A stretch of DNA of 64,000 nucleotides from Thermasporomyces sp036564245 (GCA_036564245.1 DATCKU010000071.1:1-64000), one strand, 5' to 3'. Positions 33,092 to 42,255 are shown, counted from the first letter of the stretch. Made by a program: numbers and translations. The notes: generated by a model not told the origin, from the letters alone.

Positions 33092-33939
33092 CAGCTCAGA
33101 CCGCGGACAAGCGCCTCGGCGGAGCCACGTGGTCCGCGCGGCTCTACGCCGACGGGCGCGTCATCCTGGCCGCCGCACGGATCGGCCTGCTGCAGCTGGC
33201 CTCGCATCCCATCATGTTGCTTCGGGCTCCGCTCACGCCGGTGATGTGGCTCATCACGTTCGTCCTCGCGTACGACATCTCCGGCCAGCGCACCGTGCCC
33301 ACCGAGGACGTCGTGGGCTTCCTGGTCATCGGCATCCTGGCCGTCATGGCGTGGGACTGCACGATCTGGGGCAGCGGGAACGCTCTGCAGTCCGAGATCT
33401 ACAACGGCACGATCGGCACGACGTTCGCCGCACCAGCGCGAACCGGCGCGGTCGTCGTGGGCTACGGCCTCGGGCGGGTGGTCTGGGGGTTCACCGGTGT
33501 CGCGAGCTGCCTGGTGGTCGGCGCACTCCTCGGTGCCCGCTTCGACGTCGCCGACCCGCTTGCGGCGGTCGTGTGTCTGGTCGCGTTGTACGCCAGCACG
33601 ATGTGCGTCGGCGTCGGCTTCGCCGGGCTCTTCATCCTCTCCCGGCAGTCCAACGCCATGTCCAACTTCCTGCAGGTACCCACCTGGCTCCTGGCCGGCT
33701 TCTTCGTCCCCCGGACCGTGCTGCCGGACTGGCTACACGTCGTCTCCGACGCCATCCCGTTGGCCCACGCGGTGGACGCGCTGCGGGCGGTGACGCTGGC
33801 CGGATCGTCCCTCGCCGACGTCTCCCACTCGATGCTTGCGACGGCACTCACGAGCCTCGGGTTCCTGGTCGCCGGCATCTGGTCGCTGAACCACACGGAC
33901 AACGCGCTGCGCAAGCGCGCCACCCTCGACCTGCTATGA
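33088..33939 (+). CDS. ABC-2 type permease, first of a pair
   Basis: A 283-residue membrane protein with six predicted helices (for example LTPVMWLITFVLAYDISGQ, VVGFLVIGILAVMAWDCTIW, GFAGLFILSRQSNAMSNF). The pattern NAMSNFLQVPTWLLAGFFVP is typical of the ABC2_membrane family, as is the DWLHVVSDAIPLAHAVDALR loop. It forms the channel with the second permease. ATGA overlap with the ATPase gene; 16 bp to the next permease. Substrate unknown; relatives export drugs, lipids or lantibiotics. Confidence 0.9.
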   Translation: MTAQTADKRLGGATWSARLYADGRVILAAARIGLLQLASHPIMLLRAPLTPVMWLITFVLAYDISGQRTVPTEDVVGFLVIGILAVMAWDCTIWGSGNALQSEIYNGTIGTTFAAPARTGAVVVGYGLGRVVWGFTGVASCLVVGALLGARFDVADPLAAVVCLVALYASTMCVGVGFAGLFILSRQSNAMSNFLQVPTWLLAGFFVPRTVLPDWLHVVSDAIPLAHAVDALRAVTLAGSSLADVSHSMLATALTSLGFLVAGIWSLNHTDNALRKRATLDLL

Positions 33940-33955
33940 CGCCGCGGAGGCCCAG

Positions 33956-34735
33956 ATGACCGCTCGAATCGTGCTCGAATCCGCCCTCGCCGCCGGGCGT
34001 ACGAAGATCCTCACCACAGGTCCGTTCTTCTACGTCCTCGTGTGGATGATGGTCCCGGTCTTCAACCTGCTCATCGTCGGCCTGGTCTACAGCGACAACC
34101 GCGCCCTGCTCGACTACGCGATCGTGGGCAGCGCTTGCCTTGCGCTGCTGTTCGGCATGATCTTCAGCGCGAGCGAGCTGCTCGACGTCGAGCGCGGTCG
34201 CGGCACGCTCGGCACGCTCCTGCTGACCCCGTGCTCTCGTTACGCCTGGCTCGGCGGCTTCCAGCTCTTCGCGGTCGCCGAGGCACTGGTCTGCGCGCTG
34301 CTCACCCTGGGCGTCGGGGTGATCGCCTTCGGGCTCACCCTGCAGATGAACCCGCTGACCTTGCTCGTCACCTTGGTGCTCTTCGGCTCGTGCATGTGGG
34401 GGTTCGCCATGGTGGTCGGAGCGATCGGCATCGCCATCCGCAACGCCAACCAGGTCTCGAACCTGGTGTTCCCGCCGATCATGCTGATGGCCGGCACGGC
34501 GTACCCCGTCGCCGCGCTCCCGGACTGGCTGCGGGTGCCCGCTCGGCTGCTGCCGTTCGGGTACGGCATCTCCTCGTTGGTCGAGGCGATCACGGCAGAC
34601 GCCACGCTGGCCGACGTGTGGCGCGATCTCCTCCCGCTGCTCGGGTTCGCGGTGGTGCTGCCGGCCCTGGGTGTCGCCGCGTTTCGCCAGGTCGAACGCC
34701 TGTCCCGACGGGCGGGCTCGCTCGAGTTGACCTGA
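33956..34735 (+). CDS. ABC-2 type permease, second of a pair
   Basis: A 259-residue membrane protein with about six helices. The N-terminal MTARIVLESALAAGRTKILT and the late PPIMLMAGTAYPVAALPDWL loop match the ABC-2 permease layout. The region ERGRGTLGTLLLTPCSRYAW is the conserved cytoplasmic coupling segment. It is the last gene of the operon; a CCCGAG/CTCGGG hairpin lies 12 bp after the stop. The two distinct permeases imply a heterodimeric channel. Confidence 0.9.
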   Translation: MTARIVLESALAAGRTKILTTGPFFYVLVWMMVPVFNLLIVGLVYSDNRALLDYAIVGSACLALLFGMIFSASELLDVERGRGTLGTLLLTPCSRYAWLGGFQLFAVAEALVCALLTLGVGVIAFGLTLQMNPLTLLVTLVLFGSCMWGFAMVVGAIGIAIRNANQVSNLVFPPIMLMAGTAYPVAALPDWLRVPARLLPFGYGISSLVEAITADATLADVWRDLLPLLGFAVVLPALGVAAFRQVERLSRRAGSLELT

Positions 34736-34747
34736 ACGAGACGATTC

Positions 34748-34761
34748 CCCGAGCTCTCGGG
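34748..34761 (+). terminator. Hairpin after the ABC-2 operon
   Basis: CCCGAG-CT-CTCGGG forms a compact stem (effective loop of four bases) 12 bp past the permease stop. There is no T-run, so it is a weak intrinsic terminator candidate at best. Confidence 0.3.
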
Positions 34762-34947
34762 TGATGCGCCGCCCGTCGATCCGTGGTGGTAGGGGTCGTT
34801 CGGCGTCCGAAACGTGCTGTCGCCGGATCGGCTGTCAACTGTCCGCGCCCGCCAGGCGTCCTTCCTGTTGTCGGGTCTCGCCGAGTCTTGTCGAGCCACG
34901 CACGCCACACAGGTCCGGCACAGGCGGTGCGCACGCCAGTAAAGGCT

Positions 34948-34970
34948 GAGTACAGGTCGAGTACATGGTC
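34948..34970 (+). promoter_or_regulatory. Tandem GAGTACA repeat upstream of the SigE-type gene
   Basis: GAGTACAGGTC (34948-34958) is followed at once by GAGTACATGGTC (34959-34970), an 11-bp period close to one helical turn. It lies 47 bp before the sigma gene. Such head-to-tail sites suit a cooperatively binding regulator. Confidence 0.35.
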
Positions 34971-35016
34971 GGTCGCCACGATCCCCGGTAGTCGACAGAC
35001 GAAAGGGAAACCGGGG

Positions 35017-35685
35017 ATGCCGACCACCGAGGACGTACTCGTTCGCCCCACCTCGTCTTTCCTCGACCACGACGTCACCACGCACCCTCCTCTGGACGGA
35101 GCCATCCTGGAGCCTGTCCGACGCGTCGCTTCGACCGCTCAGGACCGGCGTGCCGGTGACGCCGCCGAGGCCAGTGGTGACGGGGGCGAGTTCACCGAGT
35201 TCGTACGCCGCCGCGCGCCCGCGCTCCTGCGCACGGCGTACCAGCTCACCGGTGACCACGGGCACGCCGAGGACGTCCTCCAGACCGCGCTCGCCAAGGT
35301 GTACGTGTCATGGGACCGGATCCGTAGCCGGCAGGCAGTCGATGCGTACGTACGGAAGACCCTCGTCACGACCGCCATGTCGTGGTGGCGGCAGCGGTAC
35401 CGGCGCGAGGAGCACCTGAGCGGCACCGAGCTACCCGACCTCGGCGTGCCGGCAGGCACCGACCAGGTGGATGAGCGCGCCCGGGTGTGGAGGTGCGTGC
35501 AGGCCCTGCCCAAGCGGCAGCGGGCGGTCATCGTGCTGCGGTACTACGAGGACCTGACGGAGCCGGAGACCGCCGCGGTCCTGGGCTGTGCCGTGGGGAC
35601 GGTGAAGGCGCATGCGCACCGGGCGATCGCCCAGCTGCGTCAAGCGCTGGACGACCACATCCCGTCCGAGCGCGGGGACAGCTGA
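35017..35685 (+). CDS. SigE-family ECF sigma factor
   Basis: A 222-residue sigma factor of the actinobacterial SigE (ECF, SigE-like) family. The core begins near residue 57 with EFTEFVRRRAPALLRTAYQL and DHGHAEDVLQTALAKVYVSW (sigma-2). Sigma-4 follows with ALPKRQRAVIVLRYYEDLTE and a closing GCAVGTVKAHAHRAIAQL. An extra N-terminal tail of about 50 residues precedes the usual start. ATG 35017 is preceded by a GGGG-rich stretch. Twelve bases separate its stop from the convergent sulfotransferase gene. No adjacent anti-sigma gene is seen. Confidence 0.9.
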   Translation: MPTTEDVLVRPTSSFLDHDVTTHPPLDGAILEPVRRVASTAQDRRAGDAAEASGDGGEFTEFVRRRAPALLRTAYQLTGDHGHAEDVLQTALAKVYVSWDRIRSRQAVDAYVRKTLVTTAMSWWRQRYRREEHLSGTELPDLGVPAGTDQVDERARVWRCVQALPKRQRAVIVLRYYEDLTEPETAAVLGCAVGTVKAHAHRAIAQLRQALDDHIPSERGDS

Positions 35686-35697
35686 GCACCGCCGGGC

Positions 35698-36594
35698 TCA
35701 GCGGCGCCAAGCAGGCGTGTGACCGAGCAGCTTGGCGAGCTTCTCGTCGTACGGGAGGAAGTACTCGTCGAGCTGCTTGCGCAGCGACTCGGGCATCGGC
35801 GCGCTCGGACGGGCGTTGTAGCGGCCGAAGGACGAGGGCACCCACGACGGCAGGCCCAGGAAGTCGAGTACCTGGTCGTAGACCTCGGCCGGATTGGCGA
35901 AGAAGTTCTCGCTCTCGATGATGAGGACGTTCTCCCGACTGAAAAGTCCGAAGACCCGCTCCAGCTGCTCGACGTAGCGACCGCGGGCGAGGTAGGCGTG
36001 GTGCCGGTGCGAGTGACTCTGGTAGTGGGGGTCGCTCGCCAGCCGCTCCTCCTCCCCGGCCAGCCGCTCCTCCTCCAGCTCGAGCGCCCGCTCGAAGCTC
36101 TCGGTCTCGAAGCCACGCGCGACCTCGTGCTTGTGCGCCGAGTACGCCCGCTCGACCGGGTCCCGGATCATGATGATCAACCGGACCCCCGGGAGGTCTC
36201 GGGCGATCCTGGGCAACGCCAAGGGGTGGTAGAGGTAGTAGCCGCACGACTCCATCGCCTGCGGCTCACCTGATCCCACCGACCAGTTGCCGGCGCGCCG
36301 CCTGGCCGTCGAGAGCAGCGGGAAGTGGGCGCGATACCACGCGGGACCACGGTGGTAGTTGAGGTCGAAGTAGTTGACCCCCTTGTGCAGGATCGGGCCG
36401 GCGACGACAGGGTGCGCGATCAACGCTCGGTGCAGTGACGTCGTGCCACATCGCTGTCCACCGATCACGAGGAAGCTGGGCACCAACCGCCCGTTCGACG
36501 TGTAGCGACCGATCGTGTGGGCCACGGCACGCCCCGACGCCTTCACCCACGGGGGCGCCGCCGACCGCAGACTGCTGTCGCGCCCTTCGCTCAA
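35698..36594 (-). CDS. PAPS-dependent sulfotransferase
   Basis: A 298-residue sulfotransferase of the P-loop-like PAPS family. The 5'-phosphosulfate loop is FLVIGGQRCGTTSLHRAL near residue 43. The 3'-phosphate site is MIRDPVERAYSAHKHE near 143. A basic, His-rich middle (SHSHRHHAYLARGRYVEQL) follows, then the NVLIIESENFFANP strand typical of carbohydrate sulfotransferases. It lies beside an exopolysaccharide locus, so sulfation of a glycan is a reasonable idea. It starts within the ATGA of the AMIN-like lipoprotein gene, hence translationally coupled to it. Confidence 0.92.
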   Translation of the reverse strand: MSEGRDSSLRSAAPPWVKASGRAVAHTIGRYTSNGRLVPSFLVIGGQRCGTTSLHRALIAHPVVAGPILHKGVNYFDLNYHRGPAWYRAHFPLLSTARRRAGNWSVGSGEPQAMESCGYYLYHPLALPRIARDLPGVRLIIMIRDPVERAYSAHKHEVARGFETESFERALELEEERLAGEEERLASDPHYQSHSHRHHAYLARGRYVEQLERVFGLFSRENVLIIESENFFANPAEVYDQVLDFLGLPSWVPSSFGRYNARPSAPMPESLRKQLDEYFLPYDEKLAKLLGHTPAWRR

Positions 36595-37259
36595 CTCGTC
36601 TGCACCTCCACCACCAACCGGCTCGGCTCCGATAGCTCCTGCACTCGGAACGCCGCGCGGTTTTCCAGACCAATCCCGAAGATAAGGCTCCCGCCGACGT
36701 TGCGTGCCAGCAGGACCTGCTTGATCTGGGGCTGATCCAGGTTGATGTTGGGTTGCACGGCCATGCGGTTGTCGGTGTTGGGGTTGGTCAGCCGGAACTC
36801 GACCTGCAGCACCGCGTTGCCGGCGAGCGGAAGCGGGTCGTCCTCGGGATGGCTGCGCAGCGCGTCGACGTAGTGGACGCGGTACTTCGGCAGGACCTCG
36901 GTGTCGGCGAAGGTGAACGTCACGGTCTCGGTGTCGTCGCCACGCTTCGCCTTCAGCTCGACCAGCCGGGCCGACGCGGTGCTCTGGTTGCTGACCGTAC
37001 GCTCGGAGAACTCGTCGGTGGCGCCGGACTTGTAGTCTGCGGCGCCACCCCCGGACCCGGCGGAGGCTCCAACCCCACCGTCACCCCAGTACTCGAGCAG
37101 CGCGCACGAGGTCGTCGCGCTGAGGCATGAGGCCAGCATCAGGGCCACGACAACCGCCCGGCCCTTTCTCCACAAGGCGGTTCGTACCTGTCCTGGGCTT
37201 ACAGGCCTCTGTCTTGTGGCAATGGCCGGCGTTACGTGGTCATTGTCGAGCGTCATCAT
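36591..37259 (-). CDS. AMIN-like domain lipoprotein
   Basis: A 222-residue exported protein. A hydrophobic core (AVVVALMLASCLSATTSCAL) ends in cysteine, giving a weak lipobox. The mature part has an AMIN-like beta domain: VTFTFADTEVLPKYRVHYVD and a closing AAFRVQELSEPSRLVVEVQT. Such domains bind cell-wall or surface glycans. ATG 37259 is preferred because it overlaps the stop of the PKD protein (ATGA); its own stop overlaps the sulfotransferase start. It therefore sits in the middle of a fully coupled three-gene operon. Confidence 0.85.
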   Translation of the reverse strand: MMTLDNDHVTPAIATRQRPVSPGQVRTALWRKGRAVVVALMLASCLSATTSCALLEYWGDGGVGASAGSGGGAADYKSGATDEFSERTVSNQSTASARLVELKAKRGDDTETVTFTFADTEVLPKYRVHYVDALRSHPEDDPLPLAGNAVLQVEFRLTNPNTDNRMAVQPNINLDQPQIKQVLLARNVGGSLIFGIGLENRAAFRVQELSEPSRLVVEVQTS

Positions 37260-40200
37260 CCCCCGGGTCCAATCACGATCGACCACATCGTGGCGTTCCC
37301 ACTCGCCGCGTCGGCAGTCGCCGTGAGTCCGCCCTTCGTGCCGGTACCAGCCGCCGAACCACCGTCGGTCAGCAGCACGGTGATCCGACCGCTGCCAGTT
37401 CCTGCCTCAGTGCGTCGGATCACCTCGCCGGCTGGCGCGGTCCAGCTCGTCGTGGCCGACGACTTGTCAGCCCAGTAGCTCACGAGCCACCCACCGTCGA
37501 CACCCTGCACGGTAGGCGTCGTGTGGTCAGGACGTGAGGTGGACTCGACGACTGCCTGGTGCGCCCGCACGGTGACGTCCGGGCCGCGGTAGGCGACCAC
37601 GGCCATATCGGCCTTGGCGTAGCCCGACAAGGTGATCTCCACGGTCGACCCGGCGTCGGTCGGCGACGCCTCCTTCTGCCACACGTGGGTCACCATTCCC
37701 GAATCCGCCTTGGTGCCGACACTGGTCCACCCGGTGACGCCACTCGGCCCCGAGACGGTGACCTGCGTGGAGTTGACCGAGAAGAACAGCAGGAGTCGGT
37801 CACCGGCCGCCACGTCGGTGGGGATGGTCACCCGGTGGGTCGTGGCGTTGCGGTTGCTGCCCGCCTGGGCGACGAAGCGGACGCTGGACGTCGGCGCCGC
37901 CACGCTGACGTGCTGCGTGAGCTCCGCCGTCTGACCGTCGTGGCCGGTCACGGTGAGCGTGATCGGGTAGCGGCCGGGGAGGGCGTACGTGTGCGATGCG
38001 GTCGCACCGGTCGCCGTGGCGCCGTCGCCGAACGTCCATTCGTACGACGTGATGCCGCCGCTCGGGTCTGTGGAGCTGCGGCCGTCCACCGAGCACTCCA
38101 GGCCCTCGCAGGAGACGCTGAACTTCGCCGCGAGCTCCGTCGCGTCGGTGACCGTGATCTCCGCGCTCTTGGTGCCGGTCTTGCCGGAGTTGTCGGTCAC
38201 GGTCAGCGTCACCGTGTAGGTCCCGGGCTGGTCGTACGTGTGGGTCGGGGCCGCGCTGGTCGCGGTCGCGCCGTCACCGAACGTCCACTTGTACGACGTG
38301 ATCGTCCCGTCCTCGTCGGTCGAGCCGACCGAGCTGAACGTGCACGTGAGCCCTTGGCAGGTGTACGAGAGCTCCGCCGTCGGCGGACTCCCGGCGCCCG
38401 CCTCGGGGTCGACGAACGGGAAGACCGTGCGTGCCCGCCAGTCGTTCCCGTCGACGGTCGGTCCGCTCACCACCGCGACGGTGCCGGGCACCGGCTTGCC
38501 GTCGGTGAAGTCGACCCGCCGCAGGTTGCCGTCGGCAGACGACGCCACGTAGAGCTTGCCGTCGGCGTAGAACATGCCGCTCACGGCACCGAAGCTGAGC
38601 CCGGTCAGGCTTCCGCTCACGCTGAACCGCTGCGCACCCACGGTGTCGCTCTCGCGCGTGTAGTAGCGCGCGTACAGCGTGCTCGACCCGGAACGCGTGT
38701 AGTAGATCTTCCCGTCGAGGAAGAACATCCCGGTCGCCGCGGCGACGTCGGCGTGCCACGCCGAGTCCCTCACCAACTGGTCGGAGGCATCGATGGTCGT
38801 CGGGCTGCCGTACGCCGAGCCGTCGAACGACCGTCGATTGAACGTACCGTCGTTCCAGGCGATGAAGAGCTCGTCACCGAGCATGAACGCGGAGCGGACG
38901 TTGCTCCACGCCAGGTTGCCCGCGGGCGCCGTCGTCGTGCTGCCGACGTGCGTCCCGTCGAAGGAGCGCTTCCGCGGAACCGGGTTGGTGCCGGTCGGGA
39001 CCAGGTAGACGTCGGTCGGCAGGCTCGCCGTCGCCGGGCGCGGCACGGTCGTCCCACCGGCCAGCGGGAAGTACGCGATGCGCCCGTGGTACTCGAAGTT
39101 GCCGATCCGGTCGGTGTCGCTTCCGACCCACAGTCCCGTACTCGTCGCCAGCATGTCGAAGACACCGACGCCGCGGGTCCGCCCTGGGTTCCACCGCAGC
39201 GGCATGCCGTTGACCGGATCGAGGGCGGCGATGCCGCTGCGCTCCACCGCGCCCGGCCCGGCGGTGTCGGCCGGACCATGGGGGTTGTTCTGCCAGCGGA
39301 AGTGCCCGCCGACGTAGACCGCCGTTCCGGTCACCGCGACCGAGTAGTGCGTGTCGCCACCTGTGTAGGCGACCCACACCGGAGCGATGTCCGTGCCGCT
39401 CACACCGGTCTGGAAACGCGCGGAGGTGTCGCAGGGCTTCGGCGGACCGCCGCCGTACCCGCCGGTCGTGACGACGACGAAGTACGAGCCGTCCGGCGAG
39501 ATGTCGACGTCACGCATGTAGGTGGGGAACGACGAGCTGCACGTCGCCTCGTAGAACCTGGTGCGCCAGTTGGCGACGGTGGCCTTGGACCCGCCGATGT
39601 CGAGCATCGCGATCTGCTCCCGAGGCTCGCCACCGACCCGCACGAAGTCACCGATCGCGACCAGCCGCGTGCCGTCCGGCGTGGCGTCGATCTTGAGCAC
39701 CTGCAGGGTCCCGTTGGTCCGCGGACCTTCGAAGAGCACGCTTTGGAAGGTGTCGACGGCACCGGTGCTCGGGTTGAGCGTCGCAAGAGCCGGGATCGCC
39801 TTGCCCGCGACGTGGGTAAAGGTGCCAGCGACCCACAGTCGACCCTTCACGAGCTTGAGGTCCTTGACGCGCCCGGTGAGCTTCGGGGTCGTGAACCCGG
39901 AGGTGAGCTGCCCATCCGACAGGTTGAGCTTGGCCAGGCTCTTTCTCGGCTGGCCGTTGACGGTGTCGAAGAAGCCGCCGATGAACACCGACTTGCCGTC
40001 AGGGGCGAGAGCCAGCGAGGTCACCTCGTCGTCGACCTGCGGGACGAAGGTCGTGCTGACCGCGCCCGTCGTGGCGTTGAAGGCCACGATGTTGGACCGG
40101 TTGTAGATGGTGTTCCCGTCGGCGGAGCTCACCTGGGTGAACGCACCGCCCACGATGACGGTGTCGCCGGCCTGCACGATGGCCTTGACGTGACCGTCGA

Positions 40201-40339
40201 GAATGTGCGGAGTCCAGTTCACGGGATCAGCACTCACGACCCTCGACTGGGCGGTCTGGACCGCGAAGGCAGGAGAGGAGCTGAGAACCGTCGAAACTGC
40301 GACACAGACAGCGGTGACTGCGACGCTCAACCGACGCAT
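37256..40339 (-). CDS. Secreted beta-propeller/PKD-repeat protein
   Basis: A 1027-residue secreted protein. Signal peptide residues 1-26 (LSVAVTAVCVAVSTVLSSSP). Residues 30-620 form a repeated propeller-like domain (VIVGGAFTQVSS, SVFIGGFFDTVNG, LWVAGTFTHVAG: GGxF blades). Two PKD domains lie at about 650-728 and 732-808, each with FGDGATAT, and each with a Cys-x4-Cys pair (CQGLTC, CEGLEC) likely forming disulfides. A C-terminal 200-residue beta domain ends at IVIGPGG. No catalytic motif is visible; binding of a surface polysaccharide or adhesion is likely. The gene is divergent from the polymerase of the EPS cluster and coupled to the AMIN lipoprotein gene. Confidence 0.88.
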   Translation of the reverse strand: MRRLSVAVTAVCVAVSTVLSSSPAFAVQTAQSRVVSADPVNWTPHILDGHVKAIVQAGDTVIVGGAFTQVSSADGNTIYNRSNIVAFNATTGAVSTTFVPQVDDEVTSLALAPDGKSVFIGGFFDTVNGQPRKSLAKLNLSDGQLTSGFTTPKLTGRVKDLKLVKGRLWVAGTFTHVAGKAIPALATLNPSTGAVDTFQSVLFEGPRTNGTLQVLKIDATPDGTRLVAIGDFVRVGGEPREQIAMLDIGGSKATVANWRTRFYEATCSSSFPTYMRDVDISPDGSYFVVVTTGGYGGGPPKPCDTSARFQTGVSGTDIAPVWVAYTGGDTHYSVAVTGTAVYVGGHFRWQNNPHGPADTAGPGAVERSGIAALDPVNGMPLRWNPGRTRGVGVFDMLATSTGLWVGSDTDRIGNFEYHGRIAYFPLAGGTTVPRPATASLPTDVYLVPTGTNPVPRKRSFDGTHVGSTTTAPAGNLAWSNVRSAFMLGDELFIAWNDGTFNRRSFDGSAYGSPTTIDASDQLVRDSAWHADVAAATGMFFLDGKIYYTRSGSSTLYARYYTRESDTVGAQRFSVSGSLTGLSFGAVSGMFYADGKLYVASSADGNLRRVDFTDGKPVPGTVAVVSGPTVDGNDWRARTVFPFVDPEAGAGSPPTAELSYTCQGLTCTFSSVGSTDEDGTITSYKWTFGDGATATSAAPTHTYDQPGTYTVTLTVTDNSGKTGTKSAEITVTDATELAAKFSVSCEGLECSVDGRSSTDPSGGITSYEWTFGDGATATGATASHTYALPGRYPITLTVTGHDGQTAELTQHVSVAAPTSSVRFVAQAGSNRNATTHRVTIPTDVAAGDRLLLFFSVNSTQVTVSGPSGVTGWTSVGTKADSGMVTHVWQKEASPTDAGSTVEITLSGYAKADMAVVAYRGPDVTVRAHQAVVESTSRPDHTTPTVQGVDGGWLVSYWADKSSATTSWTAPAGEVIRRTEAGTGSGRITVLLTDGGSAAGTGTKGGLTATADAASGNATMWSIVIGPGG

Positions 40340-40569
40340 AGGCAACGTAACTCCCGCGAAAGCGCACGTCGCGTCCGGGTCCTGGCGCGACCCTCGAAAG
40401 TCATGAAGGCACGCCTCGGCTCGGAAGCGACTGGCAGACCTATGGGGGCGAACTGCAAATGCAGTGCAAAATGCGTAGAGCATCCTGCCGGCCGATGACC
40501 ATGAGGTGCAAGTTGGGGGGCCGATCCGCGACCGAGTCTTGACCTTGTTATTCGCCACCAGCCGGCCTA
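40340..40569. other. Divergent regulatory region of the EPS locus
   Basis: 230 bp between the PKD gene and the polymerase gene. It holds a TTGACC at 40539-40544 facing the polymerase, a CTGCA-AA-TGCAG palindrome near 40452, and a small GGGTC/GACCC hairpin (40377-40393) in the PKD leader. No riboswitch core is recognised. Confidence 0.35.
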
Positions 40570-42255
40570 ATGAAACCGAAAGTGACAGTGTCTGTACCGA
40601 GAGCAACAATTCCGCGGCGAAGCGGGAGGGCCGAAATCATCGGCAGCGCACCGGCCAAAGCCTTCAGGGCGGTCCGGAATGCTCTGGTGCCTGGTCGTCG
40701 TGGCCCGGTCCATCGCGGCGGCACGCCTCGCATCCTGCCGGTCGGCTGGCCCCTCATGGCGCTGTTCTACGGGTTCCCGCTCTGGTGGGCGCTCGGCGTG
40801 GCGAACTTCGTCTTCGTGGGCTTCGCCATTCCCCTGGCGATCGAGCTCATGACCCGCCGAGGGCTGCGTGCACCCCGTGGCTTCGGTCTCTGGCTCGGCT
40901 TCCTCGGGTGGATGCTCGCAAGCGCGGCGATGCTCTGGGTCGATGCGCCAGGCGCGGTGCCCGGTGGCGGTTTGGAGCGACTGCTCGTCTTCGGCTACCG
41001 CGCCTCGATGTACATCGCGGCCACCGTCATCCTGCTCTACGTCCTCAACACGCCCGAGCGGGATCTGCCGACGCGCAGGGTGGTGCGGCTGCTCGGCTTC
41101 ATGTTCGTGGTGACCGTCTGCGGAGGCATGCTCGGTGTCGTCGCACCGGGATTCTCGTTCACGTCCCTGATGGAGATGCTGCTGCCGCAGCGCCTTGCGT
41201 CCAACGGGTTCGTCAACCAGATGGTCCACCCGGCGGCCGCCGACGTCCAGAACGTCCTCGGGTACGAGACCGCGCGACCGATTGCGCCGTTCGCGTTCGC
41301 CAACTCCTGGGGCGCGAACTTCTCGCTCTACCTGCCGTTCTTCTTGCTGGCCTGGCTCGGCCGCGGCGCCGGACCGCGCCGCTGGCTGGCACCGTTCGTC
41401 CTCGTCGCCGGGCTCGTGCCGACCGTCTACTCACTCAACCGCGGCCTGTGGCTCGCCCTCGGAGTGGGCCTTTGCTACCTCGTCTGGCGGTTGGCGGCCC
41501 TGGACGGCGAGCTGCCAGACGGTGAGGACGAGACGAGCTCGCGGAGGCAGCGGAGCAAGAGGCAACCCCAGGACTCCCGCGGGCGAACGGCTCCGAATCG
41601 GGGGCGCGGTGGCTGGCTGCTCCCGACGATCGTCGCCTGCGTGGTGGTCGGCGCGCTCGTCATGACGTTCAGCCCGCTCGGCAGGTTGGTGTACGAACGA
41701 CTGAACGCGCCGCACTCCAACGACCGCAGGGCGGATCTCGCGGCGCTCACCGTGCGCGCCGTGCTCGAGGCCTCACCCGTGCTCGGTTTCGGGTCGACCC
41801 GCGACGTCGCCGGGAACTTCACGTCGATTGCCGGCGGCGCCACGCCGGACTGCCCCGCATGCGCCGTCCCGCCCATGGGCACCCAGGGTCAGCTGTGGCT
41901 CGTAGTCTTCTCCCAGGGTCTTGTGGGGCTGGCGCTCTTCCTCGGCTTCTTCGCCCGCCGGTTCGTGGCAGCACTGAGGGACTCGTCGCCGCTCGGCATC
42001 GCCGGTGGCTGTGTGCTGGTCTTCTTTGGAATCGAGCTCTTGGTGTACGACACGTTCGACGCGCCCATGACGACGGTCATGATCACGCTCGGCCTGCTCG
42101 CCCGGCAGGCGGACGCCGAGACCGCGACCGCAGGCGTACGGGCGCGCGCAGCACCGAACCGACCTGCGCGCGTACCAAGGGGACGGCTTGGAGGCGCACG
42201 TGACGAGGCGTCGATGCCCGGCACACGACGCGACCCGGTGAGGAGCCCATCGTGA
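40570..42255 (+). CDS. O-antigen ligase/Wzy-like polysaccharide polymerase
   Basis: A 561-residue polytopic membrane protein with about ten to twelve helices, such as WPLMALFYGFPLWWALGVAN and LAPFVLVAGLVPTVYSLNRG. The large periplasmic-type loop with RPIAPFAFANSWGANFSLYL and the SLNRGLWLALGVG motif match O-antigen ligase/polymerase (Wzy_C-like) proteins of actinobacterial EPS loci. An Arg/Ser-rich cytoplasmic loop of about 40 residues interrupts the chain near 315. ATG 40570 has no clear Shine-Dalgarno; a downstream start is possible. ATGA overlap with the kinase gene follows. Confidence 0.8.
   Translation: MKPKVTVSVPRATIPRRSGRAEIIGSAPAKAFRAVRNALVPGRRGPVHRGGTPRILPVGWPLMALFYGFPLWWALGVANFVFVGFAIPLAIELMTRRGLRAPRGFGLWLGFLGWMLASAAMLWVDAPGAVPGGGLERLLVFGYRASMYIAATVILLYVLNTPERDLPTRRVVRLLGFMFVVTVCGGMLGVVAPGFSFTSLMEMLLPQRLASNGFVNQMVHPAAADVQNVLGYETARPIAPFAFANSWGANFSLYLPFFLLAWLGRGAGPRRWLAPFVLVAGLVPTVYSLNRGLWLALGVGLCYLVWRLAALDGELPDGEDETSSRRQRSKRQPQDSRGRTAPNRGRGGWLLPTIVACVVVGALVMTFSPLGRLVYERLNAPHSNDRRADLAALTVRAVLEASPVLGFGSTRDVAGNFTSIAGGATPDCPACAVPPMGTQGQLWLVVFSQGLVGLALFLGFFARRFVAALRDSSPLGIAGGCVLVFFGIELLVYDTFDAPMTTVMITLGLLARQADAETATAGVRARAAPNRPARVPRGRLGGARDEASMPGTRRDPVRSPS

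Noticed and set aside
40377..40393. A riboswitch in the leader of the PKD gene (GGGTC/GACCC hairpin)
   Set aside because: Only a 5-bp stem; none of the conserved c-di-GMP or c-di-AMP riboswitch cores are present.
37559..40498. A 979-codon open frame antisense to the PKD protein gene
   Set aside because: Arg/Gly/Val-rich shadow without domains; the minus-strand frame has signal peptide and PKD repeats.
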